From Actinomycetes bacterium (GTDB lineage: Bacteria; Actinomycetota; Acidimicrobiia; Acidimicrobiales; Acidimicrobiaceae), in the NCBI GenBank assembly GCA_021786375.1, contig JAJYNL010000005.1, positions 1-51,159 on the forward strand: 51,159 nt of DNA, read 5' to 3'. Within the stretch, counting starts at the first letter, position 1. Every line of letters starts with the position of its first letter. A program made the translations under genes and the position numbers. The notes beneath the pieces were generated by a model. The model saw only the letters and a program-made list of their open reading frames with translations, was not told the origin of the DNA and did not search any database. Shown here in pieces: positions 1-9,171 of the stretch.

Positions 1-6
1 TTGGGG

Positions 7-1557
7 CTAGGCGGGGCAGGCGCGTGGGTCCCACGGCTGGAGTGGCATGTTGGAGCTGGTTGCCGGCAGCGTTATCGGGTTGTTCACCGACGGCGTGGTG
101 GCTTTGGCGGCGCTCGATGTCGCAGTTTGCTGCGTTGTAGCCGGTGCGGCGGTCTGGCCGGTATTCGAGCTCGGTGCCGATGGCACCGCCGGTGTGGCCA
201 CGCTCAGGCCGTTGCCGGTTATCACCTCCACCGGCGCACCTCCGGTTGTCGGCCCTTGCGACATGACTACGGCGCCGGAAAGGTCTGACATTACCTTTTC
301 TGCCATGGCCAGGTGCCCGGGGGTGTAACGAACGACTGTTTCAAGGTTCGATCCTTGTATCGTCGTGTTGCCTACCGTACCGATCTTGTAGCCGAGCTTG
401 CGGAGCGCGCCGGCAGTGTCGGTGGCCTGCAGGTAGGCCCCCGTCCCATTGGCGACGCTCACGGTTATGGAGGAACGGGCGATCGACGGCGTCTGCATCC
501 CCAGGTACTGCTGGAGGATGGTCCAGTCCTGCGGCTGCGCGGCGAACACAACGTCGCCGTAATTGGCTCCCAGGTAGACGTAGTTGTTTTCCAGCGCAAC
601 CGGCAGGGTTGCCGTCTTGATCGTGTTGGGATTCACGTGCCGGTAAGTGGTGGCAAGCGACACCAGTTCGTTCAAGGTGAAGCTCTTGTCCAGGCCCAGG
701 TAGGGCTCAATTGCCGAGAGCACCGAGTTGAGGGTGACGGGATTCGATATTCCCTGGGCCTTGACCTGGGCTGCGAGCACGCGCAGGAATTCGTGGTCGC
801 GTACGATGCGCGAAAGGTCGCCAAGCGGGTCGTAGTGCCAGGTGACGCCATTTTGGGAATACTGGAGGTGCCTGGCTCGCACCACTGCGAGAGCCTGGAA
901 GCCGTTGAGGTGCAGGCAGCCGGTGTGGGTTATGTTGAGACCGGAGTACGCGTCCTTGAGCTGGTATGGGAAGTACATGTTTATCCCGCCAAGGGCGGTG
1001 ACAACTGACTGGAATGTGTCGAAGTTGAGTTCGACGTAGTGGTTGATCGGAATGCCGAGATCCTGCTCGATGGTCTTTACCAGCATCGATGGGCCGAAGT
1101 TGAGTGCGGAGTCGACTCGGTTGAGGTTGTTGCTCCCGGGGATCGGGAGGAAGAGGTCGCGCGGAATGGACACGAGAGTGACCGAGCGCGTCTTCGGATC
1201 GAGATGGGCGATCATCGTAACATCGCTCCGAGCACCACCCACCTGTGAGCCGGTGCCGAAGGAGTTTGCCTGCTTGCCGTTGAGGACTGCGCGGGAGTTA
1301 TTCCCCACTAGGAGGATGTTGATGGGCTGGCTCGCGTTGATGGTGTCGAGGTTCCCGACCGCCAGTTTCGTGATCTCGGCGAACTTAAACCTTGCATAGC
1401 CGTAGACGCCAAGGGCGCCGAGGATTATTACCGCCGCCAGCGCGCCTCCGATTATCGCAACCCTGCGTCGGCCGCGGCGGGCGCGCTTGGCGGCGTGCAC
1501 CGGCTTCGCATTCCTTTTGGAGGGCTCAGGTCTGTAGTAGTACTGCTGTTGGCTCAT
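7..1557 (-). CDS. LytR-CpsA-Psr (LCP) family cell-wall glycopolymer ligase
   Basis: LCP proteins transfer undecaprenyl-linked glycopolymers (in actinobacteria, arabinogalactan-type polymers) onto peptidoglycan outside the membrane. The 516-residue protein has a short basic cytoplasmic tail, one membrane segment at about residues 32-54 and an extracellular LCP domain with the expected RSDVTMIAHLDP and SIPRDLFLPIPG motifs and an arginine-rich VVRARHLQY segment. A LytR_C-like domain follows (VANGTGAYLQATDTAGALRKLGY, split here as VANGTGAYLQ and AGALRKLGY, about residues 360-445), then a low-complexity Ala/Thr/Ser/Pro tail. I chose the ATG at 1557; an in-frame TTG at 1614 would add 19 residues without a membrane or domain reason. 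It is divergent from the pyr operon, and its likely -10 (TAGCTT, minus strand, 1618-1613) abuts the pyr promoter region. Which polymer it handles cannot be told. Confidence 0.9.
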   Translation of the reverse strand: MSQQQYYYRPEPSKRNAKPVHAAKRARRGRRRVAIIGGALAAVIILGALGVYGYARFKFAEITKLAVGNLDTINASQPINILLVGNNSRAVLNGKQANSFGTGSQVGGARSDVTMIAHLDPKTRSVTLVSIPRDLFLPIPGSNNLNRVDSALNFGPSMLVKTIEQDLGIPINHYVELNFDTFQSVVTALGGINMYFPYQLKDAYSGLNITHTGCLHLNGFQALAVVRARHLQYSQNGVTWHYDPLGDLSRIVRDHEFLRVLAAQVKAQGISNPVTLNSVLSAIEPYLGLDKSFTLNELVSLATTYRHVNPNTIKTATLPVALENNYVYLGANYGDVVFAAQPQDWTILQQYLGMQTPSIARSSITVSVANGTGAYLQATDTAGALRKLGYKIGTVGNTTIQGSNLETVVRYTPGHLAMAEKVMSDLSGAVVMSQGPTTGGAPVEVITGNGLSVATPAVPSAPSSNTGQTAAPATTQQTATSSAAKATTPSVNNPITLPATSSNMPLQPWDPRACPA

Positions 1558-1616
1558 TCGGTCGTCTTTTGATCTGTCGAGTCGGGTCTGGCGCGCAGGA
1601 TCCGGAGAGTCCAAGC

Positions 1617-1622
1617 TAGTGT
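1617..1622 (+). promoter_or_regulatory. Candidate -10 box of the pyr operon
   Basis: TAGTGT fits the TANNNT pattern and would start transcription near 1629-1630, just before the PyrR-loop hairpin. No good -35 is visible 17 bp upstream, so the call is weak. On the other strand, TAGCTT (1618-1613) overlaps it, with TTCACG 17 bp further upstream, and could serve the LCP gene. The two divergent -10 boxes would then share two bases. Confidence 0.3.
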
Positions 1623-1634
1623 GTTACAAGATAT

Positions 1635-1665
1635 CCGTGAAGTGGGTACTGAGATACTCACACGG
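1635..1665 (+). promoter_or_regulatory. Candidate PyrR-binding loop in the pyrR leader
   Basis: The transcript folds into a lower stem CCGU/ACGG (1635-1638 with 1662-1665), a purine bulge GAA (1639-1641), a 7-bp upper stem (1642-1648 with 1655-1661, one G-U pair) and a hexaloop CUGAGA (1649-1654). This matches the PyrR-binding loop known from Bacillus: purine-rich bulge, upper stem and a loop of the form CNGNGA. The hairpin ends five bases before GGAGG (1671-1675) and 14 before the pyrR ATG, and no terminator follows. The layout therefore suggests repression of translation, as described for Mycobacterium smegmatis, rather than attenuation. Function is inferred. Confidence 0.6.
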
Positions 1666-1679
1666 TTTATGGAGGCTAG

Positions 1680-2282
1680 ATGCCGTCTGAGAAACTGCGT
1701 CTCGTCCCAAGTGGGACGGGTGGGCTCACCATGAAGGCGCAGATCCTTTCCAAGCCCGATATCGATAGGGCCGTCACTCGAATCGCCCATGAAATTCTCG
1801 AGCGCAATCGGGGCCCGGAAAACCTGATGCTGCTCGGCCTCCTGCGCGGAGGTGAGTGGCTTGCCGCCGCCCTCGCCAAGAGGATCGAGGCGCTGGAAGG
1901 GGTTTCCGTGCCGCAAGGGACGCTGGACGTCACCAACTATCGCGACGACGCGCCCCGCGAGGAGTCCGATGTCATCGGGCTCCCATTGGACCGGAGCAAC
2001 ATCCCGGTCTCGCCGCAGGACAAGGTGGTGATCCTGGTCGACGACGTTATTTTCACCGGCAGGACCGTGAGGGCTGCGCTCGACTCGCTGCTCTCCCGGG
2101 CGCGGGCCTCCAAGGTCCAGCTTGCGGTGATTGTTGACCGGGGACATCGCGAAGTGCCGATTCGGCCCGACTACGTGGGTAAGAACCTCCCCACTTCTCT
2201 GACCGAGTACGTCGAGGTCACGCCGGAGGTTGTCCGCATATACCAGGAGGCGCTCCCCGAGAGGGGCTCCGATGGGGACTGA
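1680..2282 (+). CDS. pyrR: Bifunctional pyr operon regulator / uracil phosphoribosyltransferase PyrR
   Basis: PyrR binds pyr mRNA in the presence of UMP and also has uracil phosphoribosyltransferase activity. The 200-residue protein carries the PRPP-binding loop VVILVDDVIFTGRTVRAALD around residues 117-136, the LMLLGLLRGGEWLA segment and a conserved VDRGHREVPIRPDYVGKNLP region. The ATG at 1680 has GGAGG at 1671-1675. The length is slightly above Bacillus PyrR because of about 20 extra N-terminal residues; a later start near MKAQIL (1731) is the alternative. It is the first gene of the pyrimidine operon, overlaps pyrB by 11 bp and lies directly downstream of a candidate PyrR-binding hairpin, so autoregulation is likely. 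Confidence 0.95.
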   Translation: MPSEKLRLVPSGTGGLTMKAQILSKPDIDRAVTRIAHEILERNRGPENLMLLGLLRGGEWLAAALAKRIEALEGVSVPQGTLDVTNYRDDAPREESDVIGLPLDRSNIPVSPQDKVVILVDDVIFTGRTVRAALDSLLSRARASKVQLAVIVDRGHREVPIRPDYVGKNLPTSLTEYVEVTPEVVRIYQEALPERGSDGD

Positions 2283-3207
2283 GGGCGGCCTGAAGCGCGG
2301 CTTTTGGTCCATCGGCCAGCTGGATCGTGAGGTGGCGGAGTCGCTGCTGGAGCGCGCCCGCCGCCACGCCAAAGGGCCAAGGCGATCGGATGTCCTCCAA
2401 GGAGTGGAGATAGCCGCCCTCTTTTTCGAAACCTCGACACGCACTCGCGTCTCGTTCGAGGTGGCGGCCACCCGGCTCGGCGCCACCATGCTCCACTTCG
2501 ATTCCAAGTCCTCCTCGCTCTCCAAGGGCGAGAGCCTTCACGACACGGTGGAGACCATCGCCTCCTTTGGAGTGGACGGTATGGTCGTGCGTTCCTCCGC
2601 GGCGGGCGCCCCGCAGCTGATGGCAGACTGGACCGGGCTGAAAGTCGTCAACGCAGGCGACGGCGCACACCAGCATCCCAGCCAGGCTCTGCTCGACCTG
2701 TACACCCTCTCGGAGCGCCGGGGTTCTCCCGAGGCACTTTCCGGGCTCAGGGTCGGGATCGTTGGAGACATTGCACATTCTCGGGTGGCAAGGTCGCTTA
2801 TGGAGGGCTTGGACCTTTTCGGAGCCGAGGTGACACTGGTCGGTCCCGCCACACTTATGCCGCCAGTGGGGTTCAGGCCCGCCACCCGGGTGACCTCCGA
2901 CTTCGACGAATGCCTTGGCGATCTGGACGTGGTATATCTGCTCCGCCTGCAGCAGGAGCGTATTGGCCAGGGGCTGATCCCCTCCTTCGAGGAGTACGTG
3001 GCCAGGTATTCGCTCACGCGTGAGCGATACCGGCGCCTCAGGTCTGGAGTCGTGATCATGCATCCGGGTCCGGTGTATCCGGGAATGGAGGTTGACTCGG
3101 CGGTGATAGCCGCGGAGTCGTCGCTGGTGCGCTCCCAGACCAGGAACGGGGTGTTCGTGCGGATGGCAATCCTGGAAGCGGTGTTCGGCGATGGAGTCCT
3201 GGCGTGA
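2272..3207 (+). CDS. pyrB: Aspartate carbamoyltransferase catalytic subunit
   Basis: It condenses carbamoyl phosphate with aspartate in the committed step of UMP synthesis. The 311-residue length is typical of the catalytic chain. The carbamoyl phosphate site FFETSTRTRVSFE is near residue 50, with HQHPSQALLDLYTL and GDIAHSRVARS further on. I chose the ATG at 2272, which overlaps the pyrR end and follows GAGGGG at 2261; an upstream in-frame GTG/ATG region (2230) would run far into pyrR. The normally strong HPGPMNRGVE block reads HPGPVYPGMEVDS here, keeping HPGP but not the MNRG part. No pyrI regulatory chain is nearby, as is usual in actinobacteria. Confidence 0.95.
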   Translation: MGTEGGLKRGFWSIGQLDREVAESLLERARRHAKGPRRSDVLQGVEIAALFFETSTRTRVSFEVAATRLGATMLHFDSKSSSLSKGESLHDTVETIASFGVDGMVVRSSAAGAPQLMADWTGLKVVNAGDGAHQHPSQALLDLYTLSERRGSPEALSGLRVGIVGDIAHSRVARSLMEGLDLFGAEVTLVGPATLMPPVGFRPATRVTSDFDECLGDLDVVYLLRLQQERIGQGLIPSFEEYVARYSLTRERYRRLRSGVVIMHPGPVYPGMEVDSAVIAAESSLVRSQTRNGVFVRMAILEAVFGDGVLA

Positions 3208-4604
3208 GCGGCCGTCTCGTTTTCAAGGGTGGGCTGCTGCTGGATCGCGCCGGCATCCGCGGGGGTGATCTGGCCATCGAAGGCGGTGTAATTGTCGCCG
3301 CGCAGACGGAGGTGGAGCCAACTTCAGGCGACACGGTAGTCGATGCCGGTGGCGGAGTGGTGATCCCGGCGCTCGTCGACGCGCACACCCATCTGCGCGT
3401 TCCCGGCGGCGAGGAGGCGGAGACCCTGGTAACCGGGACCATGGCTGCTGCGATGGGCGGCTATGCCGCCGTGTTGGCCATGCCAAACACCACCCCTGCG
3501 CTGGACAGCCCGGCACGAATTGCGCAGATGCTTGCAGCTACGGGGAATCTGCCTGTTATGGTGCTTGCCTCCGGGGCGATCACCAAGGAGCGAGCAGGCA
3601 CGGAACTCTCGCCGCTCGCTGCGCTGGCCAAAGCCGGTGTCAGGCTTGTCACCGACGATGGCTCAGGTGTCCAGGACGCGAATCTCATGCGACGTGCGCT
3701 GCAATACGGTGCTGAGCTGGGTCTCACAGTCGCAGAGCACTGCGAGGTGGAATCCCTTTTCGGCGGCGGTGTGATGAACGAAGGGCCGCTTTCGGCGAAC
3801 CTGGGCCTGCGCGGGATACCGGCGGTCGCCGAGGAGGTGATGGTCGCCAGAGATATCGAGCTTGCCCGCGCCACAGGTGCGCGGCTTCATCTCCTTCACC
3901 TTTCCACCGGCCGTTCCGCCGCCCTGGTGGCGCGGGCCAAGGCCGATGGTGTTCCGGTGACCGCAGAGGTGACGCCGCACCATCTCCTTTTCACAGAGGA
4001 TCTCCTGCTCGACTACGGCTCGGTCTACAAGGTGAATCCACCCCTGCGCGCAGACGCTGACCGTCGCGCGCTCTGGAGGAGCCTTGCCCGTGGAGTCTTC
4101 GACGTAATTGGCACCGACCACGCTCCCCACCCGCGTTGGCGCAAAGAGGCCACCCTCGACGACGCGGCATTCGGGATGCTTGGGCTTCAGCACGCACTTG
4201 CCGCTGTCTATACCGGTGCCCTGGGCGCGATCGAGGAGCGGGTAAGGCCTGAGTGCCTTCCCCCGGAGGTGGTGGCTTCAATCACGAAACTCGGGATCGC
4301 CGAGGCCAAGGAGACCCGCCTGGGCTGGCTCTGGCTGATTGTCGCCCTGATGAGCTGGCAGCCTGCACACCTGCTCGGTCTGGGGGAGGACTTTGTCGGC
4401 AGCCTCGTGGCCGGGGCAAGGGCGAACGTCGTGCTGTTCAACCAATCCTCCGAGTGGACACCTACTGCGACCTCAATCCTCTCCAAGGCGGGAAATTCAC
4501 CCTATCTCGGCGTGCGCCTGGCGGGGAGGATCGAAGAGGTGGTCGTGGCCGGCCGCCGCCTGGTGGGGTCCGGAGAGCTAATTAGCGAAGGGAATTGGCA
4601 GTGA
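3204..4604 (+). CDS. pyrC: Dihydroorotase
   Basis: Zinc-dependent cyclisation of carbamoyl aspartate to dihydroorotate. The 466-residue amidohydrolase shows the metal motif DAHTHLRVPG (about residues 59-68), a later VAEHCE histidine segment, LHLLHLST and the catalytic IGTDHAPHP. It is a class I type enzyme like those in other actinobacterial pyr operons. The GTG start overlaps the pyrB stop by 4 bp (GTGA), so translation is probably coupled. A stretch near residues 370-385 (GWLWLIVALMSWQPAHLLGL) is more hydrophobic than usual where other family members have SxNPA; this may be lineage variation. Confidence 0.93.
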   Translation: MSGRLVFKGGLLLDRAGIRGGDLAIEGGVIVAAQTEVEPTSGDTVVDAGGGVVIPALVDAHTHLRVPGGEEAETLVTGTMAAAMGGYAAVLAMPNTTPALDSPARIAQMLAATGNLPVMVLASGAITKERAGTELSPLAALAKAGVRLVTDDGSGVQDANLMRRALQYGAELGLTVAEHCEVESLFGGGVMNEGPLSANLGLRGIPAVAEEVMVARDIELARATGARLHLLHLSTGRSAALVARAKADGVPVTAEVTPHHLLFTEDLLLDYGSVYKVNPPLRADADRRALWRSLARGVFDVIGTDHAPHPRWRKEATLDDAAFGMLGLQHALAAVYTGALGAIEERVRPECLPPEVVASITKLGIAEAKETRLGWLWLIVALMSWQPAHLLGLGEDFVGSLVAGARANVVLFNQSSEWTPTATSILSKAGNSPYLGVRLAGRIEEVVVAGRRLVGSGELISEGNWQ

Positions 4605-5722
4605 TCTACAGGACCGAGACGTTCTCAGCGACACCCGGATGGCTTGTCCTTTCGGACGGGACCGCCTTCGAGGGGGAGGTCGTCTCCGCGGCTCCGCTGG
4701 AGAGCCAGGGTGTCCTTGCGGGGGGTGAGGTGGTCTTCAACACTGCGCTCACGGGATATCAGGAGGTGGCGACCGACCCCTCCTACGCGGGCCAATTTGT
4801 AGCCTTTACCAATCCGCAGATCGGCAACTACGGTTGCAATGACACAGACATGGAGTCCGCGAAAGTCCGGGCCTCGGGAATCGTGGTGCGAGACTACTCC
4901 GAGCTCTATTCCAACTACCGCGCCACCGGCTCCTTGCTCGAGTTGACCAGCGCCGCCCGAGTGCCCCTCTTCTCAGGAGTGGACACACGGGCGCTCACCC
5001 GCCACGTTCGCTCCCACGGCGCGCTGGGGGCGGTCATAGGTACCGGCTCACGTGCCGAACTTGCCGCAGTCGCCGGCGAACATTTGACGACAACGGGCAA
5101 GGACCTGGCCTCGGGTGCGGGGCGGAGCACGCGTCTGGCCGTGCCGGGCGAGGGTCCCAAGGTGGTCGCCATCGACTATGGGATGAAGACTTCGATAATT
5201 CGCCACCTTGCGCGGTACTTCGACTTGCTCGTTCTGCCCGCCACCTCCACAGCTCAGGAAGTGCTGTCCGAGTCCCCGGCGGGCGTCTTCGTCTCCAACG
5301 GGCCAGGCGATCCTGCCGCGATCACACACTCCGACGCGCAGTTGCAGGGAATCATGGGGAAGGTGCCCCTCTTCGGGATCTGCCTAGGACATCAGCTCAT
5401 CGCCAGGGCCATCGGAGCCAGGACCTACAAGCTTGAGTTCGGTCATCACGGCGGGAATCACCCGGTTTCGCGGCTTTCCGATCGGGTGGTGGAGATCACC
5501 AGTCAGAATCACAACTACGCGGTGGATCGGGAGTCCCTGGAGAGTGCCGCGGTGCAGGCCAAGGTGACGCATGTAAACCTGAACGACGGAGTGGTCGAGG
5601 GATTCGCGCTGCCAGCCGAGCGGACCATATCGGTGCAGTACCACCCCGAGGCCGCGCCCGGTCCTCACGACTCGTTTTACCTGTTCGAGCAGTTTTACCA
5701 GATGGTGGCCGAGGCGCGATAA
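4601..5722 (+). CDS. carA: Carbamoyl phosphate synthetase small (glutaminase) subunit
   Basis: CarA hydrolyses glutamine and passes ammonia to CarB. The 373-residue protein has the N-terminal CPSase domain (VLSDGTAFEGE, FNTALTGYQEVATDPSY) and a class I amidotransferase domain with the nucleophile in FGICLGHQLIARA and the His-Glu pair in VQYHPEAAPGPHDS. I prefer the GTG at 4601: it overlaps the pyrC TGA by 4 bp and has AAGGGA at 4588-4593. A TTG at 4595 would add two residues. It supplies carbamoyl phosphate both to pyrB here and to argF further along the window. Confidence 0.95.
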   Translation: MIYRTETFSATPGWLVLSDGTAFEGEVVSAAPLESQGVLAGGEVVFNTALTGYQEVATDPSYAGQFVAFTNPQIGNYGCNDTDMESAKVRASGIVVRDYSELYSNYRATGSLLELTSAARVPLFSGVDTRALTRHVRSHGALGAVIGTGSRAELAAVAGEHLTTTGKDLASGAGRSTRLAVPGEGPKVVAIDYGMKTSIIRHLARYFDLLVLPATSTAQEVLSESPAGVFVSNGPGDPAAITHSDAQLQGIMGKVPLFGICLGHQLIARAIGARTYKLEFGHHGGNHPVSRLSDRVVEITSQNHNYAVDRESLESAAVQAKVTHVNLNDGVVEGFALPAERTISVQYHPEAAPGPHDSFYLFEQFYQMVAEAR

Positions 5723-5749
5723 CCAAGATTTGCACAGAGCGGAGAGAAA

Positions 5750-8700
5750 TTGCCCAGAAGAGACGACCTGAGTTCCATCCTGGTGATCGGTTCAGGCCCG
5801 ATTGTCATCGGCCAGGCCTGTGAGTTCGATTACTCCGGCACCCAGGCTTGCCGCGTCCTCAAGGAGGAGGGCTATCGGGTGGTGCTGGCCAATTCCAACC
5901 CGGCCACCATCATGACCGACCCGGGATTCGCCGACGCGACCTACATCGAGCCGCTGGAGGCGACGGTGCTGGAGGCCATAATCGCCAAGGAGCGCCCTGA
6001 CGCGCTGCTTCCCACCCTCGGTGGGCAGACGGCGCTCAACCTGGCCATGCAGCTGCACGAATCCGGGGTGTTGACCAGCTATGGCGTGGAGCTGATCGGT
6101 GCCAACGCCTTGGCGATCGAGACGGCCGAGAATCGCGAGCTCTTCAAGGCGGCGATGCAGGACATCGGCCTTCGGGTCCCGCGTAGCGGCTTTGCCTACA
6201 CCCTTGAGGAGGCAATGCAGGTTGCGGTCGAGATCGGATTTCCGATCGTGGTCAGGCCGTCCTACATTCTCGGTGGCGCCGGCACCGGCATCGCCAAGGA
6301 CGAAGACGAGTTCGCTGAGATCGCCCGCTTTGGCCTCGCGGCCTCCCCCATCTCCGAGATCCTCGTGGAGGAGTCGATAGCCGGCTGGAAGGAGTTCGAA
6401 CTCGAGGTCATGCGCGACGGAGCCGATAACGCCGTTATCGTCTGCTCGATCGAGAACTTGGACCCGATGGGGGTTCATACCGGCGACTCGATCACGGTCG
6501 CACCGGCGCAAACCCTTACCGACGTCGAGTACCAGCTGATGCGGGACGCCGCCTTCAGAGTGATCCGGCGGATCGGAGTGGAGACAGGGGGGTCGAACAT
6601 CCAGTTCGCGGTGAACCCTGCCGACGGCGAGATGGTCGTTATCGAGATGAACCCGAGAGTCTCGCGTTCGAGCGCCCTGGCGTCCAAGGCGACCGGCTTC
6701 CCGATCGCCAAGATCGCCACCAAGCTCGCCGTGGGCTATCGCTTGGACGAGGTTCGCAACGACATAACCAGGCTCACCCCGGCTTCCTTCGAGCCTTCCA
6801 TCGACTACGTGGTCACCAAGGTTCCGCGCTGGGCCTTCGAGAAGTTCCCGGGGGTCGCCCCGATCCTTTCGACCAGGATGCAGTCCGTCGGCGAGGCGAT
6901 GGCAATCGGCCGAACCTTCGCCGAGTCGCTGCAGAAGGCACTTCGGTCAATAGAGCTCGGCCGCTGGGGCTTGGGTGCCGATCCGGCGGACAAGGAGCTC
7001 GAGGGCGTCGAGGCCGGCGAGTTGGTGAGCAGGGCTTCAGTCGCAACTCCCAACCGTATATTCGAGGTGGAGGCAGCCATGCGGGCGGGGGCGAGCGTGG
7101 AAGACCTCTACGCGGCCACGCAGATCGATCCTTGGTTCCTGCACCAGATCATGCGCATCGTCCAGGAGAAGGAGGCATGGAAGGGGCACGAGTTCGTTCG
7201 CGGAACCGCCTCGGAGATCGCCGAGGTCTTCTCCAAGCGGGACTTCATGCGCGCAAAGCGGCTCGGCTTTTCCGATGCCCAACTTGCCCATCTGCTTGGG
7301 GTGGACGCGGTCGAACTCACCGCCGCGCGCAAGCTCATGGGCGTTCCGACGATATTCAAGACGGTCGACACCTGCGCCGCTGAGTTTGAAGCCAAGACGC
7401 CGTATCATTACTCCTCCTACGACGCGGAGACCGAGGTGCGCACCGGAGCGAAGCCGAAGGTGATCATCCTCGGCTCCGGGCCAAACCGGATCGGCCAGGG
7501 CATTGAGTTCGACTACTGCTGCGTACATGCGAGCTATGCGCTGCGCGAAGCCGGATACGAGACCATTATGGTCAACTGCAATCCGGAAACCGTCTCCACG
7601 GACTACGACACCTCGGACAAGCTCTACCTTGAGCCGCTCTTCCCGGAAGACCTTCGCGAGGTGATCGAGGCCGAGACCGCCGGTGGGGCTCCGCTGCACG
7701 GGGTTATTGTCAGCCTCGGCGGCCAGACCCCCCTCAAGCTTGCGCAGTCAATCTCGCCGGCACTGGTGCTGGGAACCTCACCCGACTCCATCGACGCGGC
7801 CGAGGACCGTAAGCGCTGGGCCGCCCTCTGCGACGAGCTGCGCATTCCTCAGCCGGCCGGAGCCACCGTCACCTCATTGCCCGAGGCGCTTGCGGCGGTG
7901 ACGGATATTGGTTACCCGGTTCTTGTCAGGCCGTCGTACGTGTTGGGCGGAAGGGCCATGGAGATCGTCTACGACCGCGAGGAGATGGTCGAAGCCTTCT
8001 CCCGCTTGGAGAAGCTTTCGGCCGAGGGCGAACATGCAAAGGATCGCCCCATTCTGATCGACTCCTTCCTGGAGGACGCGATAGAGGTCGATGTCGATGC
8101 CATCAGGGACGCCCGGGGAGATTTCCTGCTGGGCGGGATCATGGAGCATATCGAGGAGGCGGGAATCCATTCGGGCGACTCCGCATGCGTGATCCCTCCC
8201 ATCACCCTGGCCGCCGACACCATTGCCACCCTCGAGGCTTACACACGTGCCATAGCCGATTCCCTGGAGGTGGTCGGACTCATCAACGTTCAGTACGCGG
8301 TGAAGGCGGGCCAGGTGTTCGTTATCGAGGCCAATCCACGCGCGTCACGGACCGTGCCCTTCGTGTCCAAGGCCACCGCGGTGCCCCTGGTCAAGATCGC
8401 CACCTTGGTAATGGCCGGCGAGAGCATCGCCTCACTCGAAGCACGAGGAATCTTCGAGCGCAAGGGGGAGGCACCGTATTACTCGGTCAAGGAGGCGGTG
8501 CTGCCCTTCTCCCGCTTCCCCTCGTCGGATACCCTTCTCGGCCCGGAGATGCGCTCGACTGGCGAGGTCATGGGAATCGACCGCGATTTCGCCATGGCGT
8601 TCGCAAAGAGCCAGCTCGGAGCGGGGCAGAACCTTCCATCGGAGGGCGACATCTTCCTATCGCTTGCCGACAAGGACAAGCCCGCCGGCGTGGAGCTTGC

Positions 8701-9058
8701 CAAGGGCCTGGATTTGCTCGGCTTTGGCTTGGTTGCCACTTCGGGAACGGCGGATTTCCTGAAGCTCTATGGCATCGAGGTTGCGAACGTGGTGGGCAAG
8801 CTGGGCGAGATCAAGGAGGGGGAACTCGACGCGGTTTCGCTGATCTCGTCCGGGTCGGTCGGTCTGGTCGTGAATACTCCGCGGGGCAGAGGTCCGCGCG
8901 GGGATGGCTATCACATCCGCACCGCGGCCAACAAGTACAAGGTTCCCTGCATCACCACCATGTCGGCCGCGCTCGCCGCGGTGCGGGCGCTGGGTGCGAT
9001 GGCCGCTGGTGATCTGGTGGTTAAAAGCATCCAGGAGCACCATGCTGAGGGTGTCTAA
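5750..9058 (+). CDS. carB: Carbamoyl phosphate synthetase large subunit
   Basis: It makes carbamoyl phosphate from bicarbonate, ammonia and two ATP. At 1102 residues it is full length, with two homologous ATP-grasp halves: the first begins [21 protein letters not shown], the second near residue 570 with [20 protein letters not shown] (each shown in part: [31 protein letters not shown]). A C-terminal MGS-like allosteric domain (about residues 960-1090) ends with [19 protein letters not shown], suggesting UMP/IMP-type control. The start is TTG at 5750 with GGAGAG at 5741-5746. The gap to carA is 27 bp. Confidence 0.97.
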   Translation: MPRRDDLSSILVIGSGPIVIGQACEFDYSGTQACRVLKEEGYRVVLANSNPATIMTDPGFADATYIEPLEATVLEAIIAKERPDALLPTLGGQTALNLAMQLHESGVLTSYGVELIGANALAIETAENRELFKAAMQDIGLRVPRSGFAYTLEEAMQVAVEIGFPIVVRPSYILGGAGTGIAKDEDEFAEIARFGLAASPISEILVEESIAGWKEFELEVMRDGADNAVIVCSIENLDPMGVHTGDSITVAPAQTLTDVEYQLMRDAAFRVIRRIGVETGGSNIQFAVNPADGEMVVIEMNPRVSRSSALASKATGFPIAKIATKLAVGYRLDEVRNDITRLTPASFEPSIDYVVTKVPRWAFEKFPGVAPILSTRMQSVGEAMAIGRTFAESLQKALRSIELGRWGLGADPADKELEGVEAGELVSRASVATPNRIFEVEAAMRAGASVEDLYAATQIDPWFLHQIMRIVQEKEAWKGHEFVRGTASEIAEVFSKRDFMRAKRLGFSDAQLAHLLGVDAVELTAARKLMGVPTIFKTVDTCAAEFEAKTPYHYSSYDAETEVRTGAKPKVIILGSGPNRIGQGIEFDYCCVHASYALREAGYETIMVNCNPETVSTDYDTSDKLYLEPLFPEDLREVIEAETAGGAPLHGVIVSLGGQTPLKLAQSISPALVLGTSPDSIDAAEDRKRWAALCDELRIPQPAGATVTSLPEALAAVTDIGYPVLVRPSYVLGGRAMEIVYDREEMVEAFSRLEKLSAEGEHAKDRPILIDSFLEDAIEVDVDAIRDARGDFLLGGIMEHIEEAGIHSGDSACVIPPITLAADTIATLEAYTRAIADSLEVVGLINVQYAVKAGQVFVIEANPRASRTVPFVSKATAVPLVKIATLVMAGESIASLEARGIFERKGEAPYYSVKEAVLPFSRFPSSDTLLGPEMRSTGEVMGIDRDFAMAFAKSQLGAGQNLPSEGDIFLSLADKDKPAGVELAKGLDLLGFGLVATSGTADFLKLYGIEVANVVGKLGEIKEGELDAVSLISSGSVGLVVNTPRGRGPRGDGYHIRTAANKYKVPCITTMSAALAAVRALGAMAAGDLVVKSIQEHHAEGV

Positions 9059-9171
9059 CCGGTGCCCGCGAGGGCGTTGCTCTGATAGCGTGCGGGTGGG
9101 CGGCCGTCCAACCCGGGAGAGGGCCATGGCGCAAACAGGCTGGTGGCCGAGCACAGAAGTGCCCGCGCGCC

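Noticed and set aside
1598-1612. UCCGGAGAG resembling the PyrR consensus UCCNGNGAG
   Set aside because: The 3' half (GGYU) is missing and only a 3-bp stem can form. The hairpin at 1635-1665 fits much better and is nearer the ribosome binding site.
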